Source: JBGPJM01 sp041485385 (GTDB taxonomy: Bacteria; Planctomycetota; Phycisphaerae; Phycisphaerales; UBA1924). Taken from it: DNA of 23,938 nt. Where the stretch lies: the NCBI GenBank assembly GCA_041485385.1, contig JBGPJM010000054.1, positions 1 to 23,938 of the forward strand, in the 5' to 3' direction. The notes below the pieces were generated by a model, which saw only the letters and a program-made list of their open reading frames with translations, ran no database searches and had not been told where the DNA came from. Position 1 is the first letter of the stretch. Each line of letters starts with the position of its first letter. Positions 1 to 8,000 of the stretch are shown here, piece by piece. The position numbers and the translations under genes were made by a program.

Positions 1-464
1 AGGACGATGAGGTGCGGGTCCTCGAAGAGCACGGCGAGCGGGATCTCTTCGGGCTGGACCTCGCTGGGCGGCGGCGGCGGGACGAAGACCTCGACGACGT
101 CGCCCTTGCGGAGCATCGTGGAGGCCTTGGGCCTGCGGGCGTTCACAGTAACCCCGCCCTCGTCGATCAGCCGCTGCAGCTGCGAACGGCTCATGAAGGG
201 GATGCGGTCGGTGAGGTACTTGTCGAGCCGCTTCTTGAGGTCGCGCTGGAGGTCGAAGACGACCCGGTTGGGCGCATCGTCGTCGAGGCCGGGCTCGACC
301 GGATCGGCGTCCTCGGGCGTGGCCGGGCGGTCGTCCGTGGGGTACACCGCGCGCCGAAGGGCGTCCCTGTCGAGCTTGCCGCCGCGATTGACGAGGTCGG
401 CGCCGGGTCGCGCCGGGCGCCTGCCGGGGCTCGTGGGCTTCTCGTCGGGGCCGGTGGGTGGCAC
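1..464 (-). CDS. RluA/RluD-family 23S rRNA pseudouridine synthase, N-terminal part (cut by window edge)
   Basis: About 154 residues of the amino end are visible; the catalytic domain lies beyond the left edge. An S4 RNA-binding domain is clear: a segment beginning RLDKYLTDRIPFMSRSQLQR, then LIDEGGVTVN and later LRKGDVVEV. It is followed by a proline run and EEIPLAVLFEDPHLIV, the usual entry into the RluA-type catalytic domain. Family members isomerise uridines in rRNA or tRNA. The first in-frame start after the upstream stop is GTG at 464, only 9 nt past the stop of the TPR-like gene in the same frame. No good Shine-Dalgarno sequence is seen, so translation is probably coupled. An acidic, Pro-rich N-terminal extension of about 75 residues precedes the S4 domain. 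Family assignment is confident; which uridine it modifies cannot be told. Confidence 0.85.
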   Translation of the reverse strand, partial: MPPTGPDEKPTSPGRRPARPGADLVNRGGKLDRDALRRAVYPTDDRPATPEDADPVEPGLDDDAPNRVVFDLQRDLKKRLDKYLTDRIPFMSRSQLQRLIDEGGVTVNARRPKASTMLRKGDVVEVFVPPPPPSEVQPEEIPLAVLFEDPHLIV

Positions 465-473
465 GATGCAGGG

Positions 474-1436
474 CTATCGGCCCGGCGGGGGCGTGGGCGG
501 AGGGGAGGGTGCGGGCTCGCCGGGCTTCTCGGCGGCGGGCGGCGCAGCCGGGGCGGGCACGGGGGGCTTGTCGCCGGCAGGGGTAGGGGCCGGGGCCGGA
601 GGGGTCGCCGGGGCGTCGGGCGTCTTCGCGTCGGTCGCCGGCGCGGGTCCGGCGGGCTGCGCGTTGACATCGATCGGACCGACCGGGGCGATGTCAAACG
701 GGCTCGTGCCGGGCGGACCGCTGACGGGCGTGAGCTTGCCGGCGGCAAGGTCCGTGCTGTTGTACAGGCGCGGGAGCGAGGTGAGCTGAGACAGCGTGTC
801 GATGCGGCCCTGTGCGCGGGCGACGTCTTCGGGGAGGCCGGCCTCCTGGGCGATGGAGACGATGCGCTGGTAGTAGGACCTGGCCTCATCGGGCTTCTGA
901 CGGCTCTCGGCGACGGCCGCGAGGCCGTAGAGACCGCCGATCGTGTGCTGGACCTGATCGGGCATGCTGCTGGTTCGATCGACAACGGCCTGGTAGAGCT
1001 CGGCGGCTCGCGCGAGCTGCTGCTCGATCTGCTCGGGCGTCAGAAGATCGGCGGGGTCTCTGGGCTTCCCGTTCGCATCGACCGTGGCGCCGGGGGCGAG
1101 GCCGGCGCGGGCGCTATTGAGGTAGACGTCGGCGGCGTAGAGGCGGGCCATCTCGGCGACGGCGGCCTGGCCGGCGTGGTTCTCGGCAACGGCCAGCAGG
1201 GCCGTGGGGCTCGCCGAGTCCATCGCGGACTCGAGTTCGGCGAAGGCGGCCTCGAGGCTCTGGTGCCGGTGTTCCTTCAACTTCTGAAGGCCAAAGTAGC
1301 CCAGCGCGAGAAGCGCGACGACCACCAGCGCGGGGCTGGACCACTTCTTGAGGAAGTCGATGAACTCGACGTTGAGGCGCGACTCTTCGAGGCCTGCGCC
1401 TTCACGGATCTGTCGCTGACGTTCGTCCATGGCCAT
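474..1436 (-). CDS. Membrane-anchored TPR-like protein (YfgM-type layout), Pro/Ala-rich tail
   Basis: This 320-residue protein has a short charged N-terminus, one hydrophobic segment (about residues 35-50, SSPALVVVALLALGYFGL), then a long alpha-helical region with TPR-like helices (AAELYQAVVDRTSS; ARSYYQRIVSIAQEAGLPED). The last 80 or so residues are almost all Pro, Ala, Gly and charged residues, probably disordered. The layout resembles YfgM/BamD-like ancillary proteins: a single TM anchor with periplasmic TPR helices, which in other bacteria assist envelope protein folding. That similarity is of layout only. The start is ATG at 1436; a second in-frame ATG two codons later is equally possible. 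It lies 75 nt downstream of the GTPase gene and directly upstream of the rluA-type gene, so it is probably in the same operon. Exact function is unknown. Confidence 0.75.
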   Translation of the reverse strand: MAMDERQRQIREGAGLEESRLNVEFIDFLKKWSSPALVVVALLALGYFGLQKLKEHRHQSLEAAFAELESAMDSASPTALLAVAENHAGQAAVAEMARLYAADVYLNSARAGLAPGATVDANGKPRDPADLLTPEQIEQQLARAAELYQAVVDRTSSMPDQVQHTIGGLYGLAAVAESRQKPDEARSYYQRIVSIAQEAGLPEDVARAQGRIDTLSQLTSLPRLYNSTDLAAGKLTPVSGPPGTSPFDIAPVGPIDVNAQPAGPAPATDAKTPDAPATPPAPAPTPAGDKPPVPAPAAPPAAEKPGEPAPSPPPTPPPGR

Positions 1437-1467
1437 AGGGGGGATACCTTGTGTTCGGGAAGAGGGG

Positions 1468-1473
1468 ACTTTA
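1468..1473 (-). promoter_or_regulatory. Possible -10 element for the TPR-like gene
   Basis: On the minus strand the hexamer reads TAAAGT, 31 nt before the ATG at 1436. It matches the TANNNT form seen upstream of several genes here. No convincing -35 is visible, and it lies in the short gap after the GTPase gene, so read-through from coaX is equally likely. Confidence 0.25.
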
Positions 1474-1511
1474 GGAGGGGTGGAGGTTACGGGCGTGGCG
1501 GCACTTGAGAA

Positions 1512-2537
1512 TCAGGTGGACGGGATCGACTCGTCCCAGAACCTCCAGGGCCCGGGGTGAGCCAGATCGCCGGGGGGCACCAGTTTGTCGCGGACGAGCG
1601 CGACGAGCTCTTCGACGCCCTTTCCAGCGCGGACGCTCACAGAGAGGTTGCACGGCTCGCGGGGCGGGCCGAGGTCGCTGCGGAGGCAGAGGCGGAGCAT
1701 GGGTATGCGGGGGAAGGGGCCGTCGAGAAGGTCCGTTGTCGGATCGGCGCACAGGAGGATGAGGGCGGCGGAGGCGGCGGCATGAAGGGCCAGACGCTGG
1801 GCCTCCTGCTGGATGGGGTCCGCAGCGGACGAAAGGCCGGGGGCGTCGACGAAGTCCACAACGAGGCCGCCGAGGTCCAGACGCACGCCGACGTGGTCAC
1901 GGGTCGTGCCGGGCTGGTCGGCGACAAGGGCGATCTGCCGCCCGGCGAGCGCGTTGACAAGCGTGGACTTGCCGATGTTGGGCGGGCCCAGCGCGACGAC
2001 GAGCGGGGGGTGGACGAGACGATTCAAGATTGCCCAGCGCCGGCTCGCGTGCTCGTCGTCCGGGCCGGTGTGCGCGGCCCAGCGTCGGGGCTGATCGAGG
2101 AGAAGGTCCACGGCCAGCGGGCTGGCGGCCACGGCGAGCGCCTCGAGCATGCGGGCTTCGATCGCGGACGCAGCCTCCGGAAGGTCCGCTCGCGCTCGGT
2201 CGGGCGCGAGGCCCGCGCCGCGGAGCCAGGCAAACACCCGGGCGATCACCGCGGGTCCGGCGTGGGGCATGAGGAAGAGCTGGCCCGGCGAGGGGCGAGC
2301 GGCGATGCCGCGGTCGATCCCGCCGAAGTCGCGGAGGACGACCTCGCCGACGCGGACGGGCAGGAGGCCCAGGCGGGAGGCCGCGCCGTCAATGTCGCCG
2401 GTAAGGCAAACCGCGGCGATCGCCCCCCCTCCAACCCCCCCTCCAACCCCCGCGCCCTCGCTCCCCGGGAGGGGCGTGACCAGCCGCCAGGTTGCCGCGG
2501 GCGTGTCGCGCGCGGAATCGGCCCGGGACACGCTCAA
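1512..2537 (-). CDS. MnmE/TrmE-like GTPase lacking the C-terminal cysteine motif
   Basis: This 341-residue protein has a G domain with a good P-loop (GPPNIGKS, residues 184-191), a PGTTRD switch (209-214) and DAPG as G3 (231-234). The expected NKxD G4 motif is replaced by LRSDL (285-289). The first 150 residues resemble a reduced MnmE N-terminal domain (AIAAVCLTGD, then PHAGP where MnmE has HGGP). True MnmE is about 450 residues and ends in a C-x-G-K motif needed for tRNA wobble-uridine modification; this protein stops soon after the G domain and lacks it. It is therefore probably an MnmE paralogue with another role. The start is TTG at 2537, overlapping the coaX stop as TTGA; an in-frame GTG lies at 2531. 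A Gly/Val-rich loop (about residues 28-38) is encoded by a 12-bp tandem repeat. Confidence 0.8.
   Translation of the reverse strand: MSVSRADSARDTPAATWRLVTPLPGSEGAGVGGGVGGGAIAAVCLTGDIDGAASRLGLLPVRVGEVVLRDFGGIDRGIAARPSPGQLFLMPHAGPAVIARVFAWLRGAGLAPDRARADLPEAASAIEARMLEALAVAASPLAVDLLLDQPRRWAAHTGPDDEHASRRWAILNRLVHPPLVVALGPPNIGKSTLVNALAGRQIALVADQPGTTRDHVGVRLDLGGLVVDFVDAPGLSSAADPIQQEAQRLALHAAASAALILLCADPTTDLLDGPFPRIPMLRLCLRSDLGPPREPCNLSVSVRAGKGVEELVALVRDKLVPPGDLAHPGPWRFWDESIPST
2423..2451 (-). repeat. 12-bp tandem repeat with long G-runs in the GTPase gene
   Basis: The plus strand carries CCCCCCCTCCAA twice in tandem (2423-2434, 2435-2446), then a third partial unit. On the coding strand this gives runs of five to seven G separated by TTGGA. 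It encodes the Gly/Val-rich loop near the start of the GTPase and keeps the frame. Confidence 0.85.
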
Positions 2538-3412
2538 TCTCCCTCCGTCGTTGCATCGTCGTCGTCGTCGGAGTCATCGGCTGCCGCGACGGTCCAGGCG
2601 GCGAGCATGCCCAGCAGCGTAAGGTCGGGGACGATGTGCTCGACGAGCGCGTCGTTCTCGAAGAGCAGGGGCGCATCGCCGCCGGTGGCGATGACCCGCG
2701 GGTAGGCCTCGTAGAAATCGGCGTAGCGGTCGATGAGCAGATGGACCAGGCCCAGGACCATCGAGGTGACGCCGAGGGAGATCGCCTCGGGCGTGTTCCT
2801 GCCAAACGGGGGCTCGCCCGCGGGACGGAGCAGGGCGGGGGAGACCTCCACGCGGGGGAGGGCCGCGGTCTTCTCGTGCAGGGCGTCGGCCATCATCCGC
2901 AGGCCCGGGGCGATGGCGCCGCCGTGAAAGGTCCCCTCACCGTCGACGAAGTCGACGGTCACGGCCGTGCCTGCGTCGATGACGATGCACGCCTGGCGCG
3001 AGCGCCAGTACGCCCCGAGGGCGTTGAGCAGCCGGTCCTGGCCGACGGTGGAGTTGTCGGTCAGTGTGCTCGCGATCGGGATGGGGATGTCGCGCCCGAA
3101 GCGGCCTACCACGAGGCCGTCGATGGAGGCCTCGCCCGCGAGCAGCGCCCGCTCCAGGCGGGCCGCGACGGGGTCGTTGACCGAGGCGATCAGCACTCGC
3201 GACGCTCCCTCGTCGCGCGCGGCCTCGCCGACGGCGGCCACAACGGAGTCGAGGTCGGCGCTGGCGACCACTCGCGAGGGCTGGAGCTCGCCGGAGCCCG
3301 CTGTCCGTACCCCAAGCAGTCCGCTTGCACCGGCAGGGACGTGCGCACCGGCCAGGCGCGTGCGGGTGTTGCCGACGCTGACGAGGACAATGTTCGAGCC
3401 GTCGTCGTGCAT
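2534..3412 (-). CDS. coaX: Type III pantothenate kinase
   Basis: The 292-residue product phosphorylates pantothenate, the first step of coenzyme A synthesis, in the cytoplasm. Type III hallmarks are present: the first phosphate motif SVGNT (12-16), GQDR (124-127) with the catalytic Asp126, the second phosphate motif DAGTAVTVD (146-154), GGAIAPG (164-170) and ATGGDA. The first motif is normally D-x-G-N-T/S; here the Asp is Ser12, which is odd for an ASKHA-fold kinase. The protein ends in a very acidic tail with five Asp in a row. The stop overlaps the TTG start of the GTPase gene, so the two are probably translationally coupled. A TAAACT hexamer ends exactly 6 nt before the ATG, so the mRNA may be leaderless. 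Family identification is firm; activity with Ser12 is not certain. Confidence 0.92.
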   Translation of the reverse strand: MHDDGSNIVLVSVGNTRTRLAGAHVPAGASGLLGVRTAGSGELQPSRVVASADLDSVVAAVGEAARDEGASRVLIASVNDPVAARLERALLAGEASIDGLVVGRFGRDIPIPIASTLTDNSTVGQDRLLNALGAYWRSRQACIVIDAGTAVTVDFVDGEGTFHGGAIAPGLRMMADALHEKTAALPRVEVSPALLRPAGEPPFGRNTPEAISLGVTSMVLGLVHLLIDRYADFYEAYPRVIATGGDAPLLFENDALVEHIVPDLTLLGMLAAWTVAAADDSDDDDDATTEGD

Positions 3413-3418
3413 GGGGGG

Positions 3419-3424
3419 AGTTTA
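3419..3424 (-). promoter_or_regulatory. Candidate -10 element of coaX, leaderless spacing
   Basis: On the minus strand TAAACT is followed by six C residues and then the coaX ATG. Transcription starting about 7 nt downstream of the hexamer would begin on the A of the ATG. There is no recognisable -35. Confidence 0.45.
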
Positions 3425-3540
3425 CGCGCCAGGCGGTCGGTCCCGGAGGACGTGCGGCACGCCCGTGACGGACGAGGAATGACCGGCGGGTGTGGCTCGC
3501 GCTGGCGAAGGGCCCGGTGAAGGGACCCCTTGAACCTCGC

Positions 3541-3546
3541 TACAGT
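3541..3546 (+). promoter_or_regulatory. Candidate -10 element of the 3565 gene
   Basis: TACAGT lies 18 nt before the ATG at 3565, giving a leader of about 12 nt that contains an AGGAG Shine-Dalgarno sequence 6 nt before the start. A -35 box is not evident. It sits in the 152-bp divergent gap shared with coaX. Confidence 0.4.
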
Positions 3547-3564
3547 GGATGACAGGAGTTCCGG

Positions 3565-4629
3565 ATGGCTCGTTGCCGGGTGGACAAGACGATCGAGCGG
3601 GTGGAGGTGGGCGGGTTCGCGTTCCCGCTGGGAGCGTACCCGATCGAGCCTATGCAGCCGCGTGAGGGGTACACGCTCGCGTTCGAGGCCGCGGACGGGA
3701 GCGGCGAGAACGGCGAGTGGGAGGAATGGCCGGACCGGTACGTGTTCGATGTCCTGATCACGGCGACGCGGGTGGAGGCGCTGTGCCGTGCGCTGTTCGC
3801 GATGTTGCCCGGGCGGGTGTACCCGATCCTGGACGTGCTGGGGCACGACGAGTACCGGGAGGTGGACCCGTATGTGTCCTACGACCTGGTGGGGCAGGAG
3901 CGGGTGCAGGACTCCCTCCGCCGGTACCGCGCGTACTTCTTCGAGGACGGGCTGATCGGCTTCGGGGCCATGAGCGAGGAACCGTTCGCGTACGTGTTCG
4001 TGGATGAGCACAAGATCGTGACGGTGCGGGTGGAGACCGAGCTCAGGGAGAAGGTCGAGAAGATCCTCTCGGCGTTCGACCTGAGCGAGGTGGAGGAGAT
4101 CTGCGGCGCGGATGCCGCGACGCACGAGCACCGCGGCGTCCTGGACTGCCCCGAGGACCGGCCGGACCTGCTGACGGCGGAGGAGATCGTTGAGGAGCTC
4201 CGCGACGAGTGGGGGCTGGTGCTGAACATCGACGGCGACCGGAACGTCGATGACGAGGACAACGACCTGGGGATGACGGGTTGGCGGTGCGTCGCAAGGC
4301 ACGACCCGATGCCGCCGGAAGAAGCGGCCGAAGCGGAGCCCACGGGTCGGGCCACGGATCCGCCGCCCCCCGCGCCGCGCTCGAGATACATCGAGGTGCT
4401 GCTCACCGCCGACTGCCTGGGGGCCGCGGAACAACTGCTCTGGGAGTCGGTCGAATCCCTTACAGGCACCGATTCATCGCCCGAGATGCAGGACGTCGCG
4501 ATCGCGATGGATAGGTTGACACCCGAGCACTTCGCCGAGGCCGTTGCCGCAACCGAAGGGAAACCGACGGGCGTGGAGCCGTCCCCGATGGACGAGGCGA
4601 AGGTCTGGGCGATCAGGTGGTTGGACTAG
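3565..4629 (+). CDS. Unrecognised acidic protein, two similar alpha/beta segments
   Basis: I do not recognise this 354-residue protein. It is rich in Asp and Glu, has no signal peptide or membrane segment, and is probably cytoplasmic. Two stretches look alike: residues 59-80 (RYVFDVLITATRVEALCRAL) and residues 274-300 (RYIEVLLTADCLGAAEQLLW). Each is a predicted beta strand followed by a helix. A Pro/Ala/Glu-rich linker (about 248-273) precedes the second. The similarity suggests an internal duplication, but it is short and could be chance. The start is well supported: ATG 3565 is preceded by CAGGAG at 6-nt spacing and by a TACAGT -10-like hexamer. It is divergent from the coaX operon and is followed by 446 bp without a gene, so it is probably transcribed alone. 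Codon use and GC look like those of the neighbours. Confidence 0.75.
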   Translation: MARCRVDKTIERVEVGGFAFPLGAYPIEPMQPREGYTLAFEAADGSGENGEWEEWPDRYVFDVLITATRVEALCRALFAMLPGRVYPILDVLGHDEYREVDPYVSYDLVGQERVQDSLRRYRAYFFEDGLIGFGAMSEEPFAYVFVDEHKIVTVRVETELREKVEKILSAFDLSEVEEICGADAATHEHRGVLDCPEDRPDLLTAEEIVEELRDEWGLVLNIDGDRNVDDEDNDLGMTGWRCVARHDPMPPEEAAEAEPTGRATDPPPPAPRSRYIEVLLTADCLGAAEQLLWESVESLTGTDSSPEMQDVAIAMDRLTPEHFAEAVAATEGKPTGVEPSPMDEAKVWAIRWLD

Positions 4630-4731
4630 GGATTCCGCTGGAGCGGAGCGACTTGGATTGCAGGGAGCCGGATCTTCCCCATTCTGGCAAACCGAGTTCG
4701 AACGCTCGCCCTCTCCCGCCGTTCAGCCAGT

Positions 4732-4760
4732 TTGCGTTCCGACACGACCCGCTGTATCTT
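4732..4760 (+). promoter_or_regulatory. Candidate sigma-70-type promoter for the secretin gene
   Basis: TTGCGT (4732-4737) and TATCTT (4755-4760) are separated by exactly 17 nt. Both boxes are partial matches to consensus. It is the best -35/-10 pair in the gap. The predicted start near 4767 lies just before an inverted repeat. Confidence 0.45.
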
Positions 4761-4769
4761 CACCCGCCT

Positions 4770-4791
4770 TCGGTGACCACGGGGTCACCGA
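4770..4791 (+). promoter_or_regulatory. Perfect 9-bp inverted repeat at the predicted 5' end of the secretin transcript
   Basis: TCGGTGACC and GGTCACCGA flank a 4-nt loop (ACGG). No T-run follows, so it is not an intrinsic terminator. In RNA it would be a stable hairpin a few nucleotides from the predicted 5' end; in DNA it could be an operator. Confidence 0.6.
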
Positions 4792-5075
4792 GTGGAAATG
4801 CGCGGAACCTTGAGGCGATCACGGCGTCGGACGCTGTGAACCGGCTCGTCTTCCCCACCTTGGCCCCGAGCGGCGCCGGATCGTCGGCCCGGCCTCGCTC
4901 GGCTTCAGCCATTCGTACAAGGGGAACGGAGCTTGGGTGGGCGAGGAACCGTGCCGAGTGAAACTGCGAAGGTGAATCGGCCACGGGTCGCCACCAACGC
5001 GCGGCAAGACGTACCGGCCCCCTGGCAGCCCCACACCCGGCCCCCGTCCAAGGGCGAGATTCACGGAGATCGGTC

Positions 5076-8000
5076 ATGCCCACCCAGCGGAACTGTGGAA
5101 CCACGCGTCTGGCCGTTGCAGCGGCCCTCGCCCTTGTCCCTGTCATGGTGTCGCCGGGCGCGCTGGCGCAATCGGCCGGAACAGCGGAGGGAGTTTCCGG
5201 GACAGCCGAGGGCGCGGGGGGGCTGATCCAGCCGACGGGCCCCGTCGCGGCGACCGTGGCCCGCGCCCGGGGGTTGTACGTCGCGGGCCGGCTTGTCGAG
5301 GCCAAATCCGTGCTGGCCGATCTGCTGAAATCCCCCGACCTTCAGAGTGCGGACCCGAAGGACAAGGGCGACGCGCTTTCGCTGCTGAAGTCCATTGATC
5401 AGCGGTTGCAGACGGCGGACCGGTTCGACGTCAGCCTCCAGAAGGCCCAGCTGGCCCTTCAGAACGGGGATATCCGGCAGGCCGAGCGGCATGTGCAGGC
5501 GGTGCTCGCGCAGAGGGGCGTCAGCCCGGCACAGCGCGCCACCGCCCAAGCTCTGCAGACAAGTATCCAGCAGCGCAAGGACGACCTCGGACCCCTGGTC
5601 AAGACCAGCCTGGAGCAGGCGGTGGCCGAGTTCGAGGCGGGCCGGTACGGTGCCGCCAAGGCGTCACTGGTGACGGTCTCCCGATCCGGCGTCGAGCTGA
5701 CGCCGGACGAAACACGGACGATGGAGCGGTACCAGCTTCGCATCGACGACCTCGAGCGGGCACAGGGACGCCCCTTCGAAGCGGAGGCCGGGCTCGCGAT
5801 GGTGCAGCCGGGCACGGTCCGGCGTACCGATGAGCCGGCTCCCAAGCCCGCCCAGCCGGCCGAGCAGCCCAAGCCGGGCGCGCAGCCGCCGACGGCGCCG
5901 GCCCCGGCGGCCGGCCAGCCGAGCCAGGACGATGTGATCCAGGCGGCCATGCGCGCGGAGGCGCAGCGGCTGTACACGCAGGCGGACGAGGACTTCCGCG
6001 AGACGCGGTTCAACTCGGCGATCGAGAAGTACACGCTGCTGCTGGGGGCCTACAGGCAGTACCTGTCGGCGGAGCAGGCCACGCAGGCGCAGTCGCAGCT
6101 GGCCGAGGCGAAGGTGCGGATGAACCAGCCGGCGCTGAGGGAAGGCGAGATCAAGAACCAGCAGCTGGTCCGGCAGCGGGCGAAGGCGGAGTACGACAAC
6201 CAGATGGAGCAGGCCCAGGCAGCGCTGGCGGCGGGCGACACCGGGCGGGCCCGCGACCTTTCGGCGCGGGCAAGGCTCACGATCAGCTCCGCGCGGAACG
6301 TGTTCAACGAGCAGGAGAACACCGACTTCGTCGCCAAGATCGAGGACCTGAACCGAAACATTGAGAAGAAGGAAAGAGAAATCCAGCAACGAGAGACCGA
6401 GCGGATAACGCGGGACCTGGCCAGTCGGGCGACGGAGGCCGAGCGGATCCGCATGAACGAGAAGGACCGGCGGATCAACGAGAGCATCGACCGCGTCAGG
6501 GCCCTCCAGCAGGAGCAGAAGTACGCCGAGGCGCTGCAGGTGGTGGACCAGATCCTGTTCCTTGACCCGAGGAACCCCTCGGGCCTGCTCCTGCGTGACG
6601 TCCTGCAAGACATCGAGATGTACGAGGACTACTGGACGATCCAGAGGAACAAGCAGTACGGGCACGTCAAGCAGCGGCTGGACAACGAGCGGGCCACCGT
6701 GCCTCCCCTGAGCATGATGGAGTACCCCAACGACTGGCCGGCCAAGAGCTTCACTCGCGGCGAGCAGAGCGCCTTCGCGGAGAGCCCCGAGGACCGGCGC
6801 GTGCTTGCGGAGCTGGATTCGCGGAAGATCGACGTCAACTTCAACAACAACTCGTTCGCCGACGTGGTGGCGTTCGTGCAGAGCATCAGCCAGCTCAACC
6901 TGGACGTTGACTGGGACAGCCTGGGCGCGATCGGGATTCAGAAGGACGCGCCGGTGACCCTGCACCTATCGACACCCGTGGCGGTCAGGGTCGTGCTCGA
7001 CCGCGTGCTGCAGAAGATCTCGACGGACCAGTTCTCCCGGGCCGGCTGGGCCGTGAACAACGGGATCCTCCTGGTCGCCTCCGAGGAATCCTTGCGGAAG
7101 AACACCACGCTGGTCCTCTACGACATCACGGACCTGTTGCTGGACATTCAGAACTACACGCAGGTCCCGGAGATCGACCTGCAGGGTCTGCTGCAACAGA
7201 GCCAGTCCGTCGGCGGCGGGCGCAGCCCGTTCAAGGATGACCAGCAGAGCGCCAAGGAGAAGGACCGCCCCACCCGCCAGGAGAAGATCGACAAGATCCG
7301 CGAGATCCTTCAGACCAACGTCGACCCGGAGGGTTGGACCGATAACGGCGGCGAGACCGGCGCCATCCAGGAGCTCAACGGCAGCCTCATCATCCGGAAC
7401 ACGCCGCGGAGCCACCGCGAGATTTCCGGCCTGCTGAGCAAGCTCCGCGAGATCCGGTCGATGCAGATCAACGTGGAGACGAAGTTCCTGCTGGTGAACC
7501 AGAACTGGTTCGAACAGATCGGCTTCGACGTGGACCTGGTGCTGAACGCCAACAACAACCAAGTGCGGGCGGCCCGGGCGGTCGACCCGACCTTCCAGCC
7601 GAGCGACTTCTTCAACTTCAACAGCCCGGGCCCCGGCGGATCGCGCGGCCTGCAGCGGTCGGCCTCCTCGGGCGGGCGCTCCAACAATGGAACCGCCGCG
7701 CCCACCTTCACCAGCGTCGGCGTGGTCAATCCGCGCCCGTGGTCCCCCCTCGGGGCCTTCCAGGATTCGCTCGGCCTGACCAACTCGCTGGTCGAGGGCG
7801 ACTTCGCGACGGCGATCGTCGGCGCCTCGCCGGCCTTGGGGATCTCCGGCCAGTTCCTGGACGACATCCAGGTGGACTTCCTGATCCAGGCGACCCAGGC
7901 CGACAAGCGGACGGTCCAGCTCACCGCGCCGCGCCTGACCTTCACCAACGGGCAGACGGCCAACATCTTCGTCGTCACCCAGCAGGCCTTCGTCTCCGAC

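Larger units (their letters stand above)
4630..5075. other. 446-bp gene-free region upstream of the secretin
   Basis: No convincing reading frame is seen; the short open frames here lack start signals and family features. It holds a promoter candidate (4732-4760), a perfect 9-bp inverted repeat (4770-4791) and, at its right end, the Shine-Dalgarno sequence of the secretin. If the promoter is real, the secretin mRNA has a leader of about 310 nt. Confidence 0.6.

Noticed and set aside
12..1508. Long open frame on the plus strand
   Set aside because: It is antisense to the rluA-type and TPR-like genes, has Arg/Gly-rich composition typical of shadow frames in GC-rich DNA, and shows no domain.
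1557..2705. Long plus-strand frame opposite the GTPase gene
   Set aside because: The minus strand carries the P-loop and other G motifs; the plus frame has none and no start signal.
4670..4720. tRNA-like T-loop (GAGTTCGAACGCTC) in the gene-free region
   Set aside because: No matching acceptor, D or anticodon stems could be drawn around it; TTCGAA is simply a palindrome.
5664..6965. Long minus-strand frame inside the secretin gene
   Set aside because: It is Leu/Arg/Val-rich shadow translation; the plus frame has a signal peptide, ribosome-binding site and secretin motifs.
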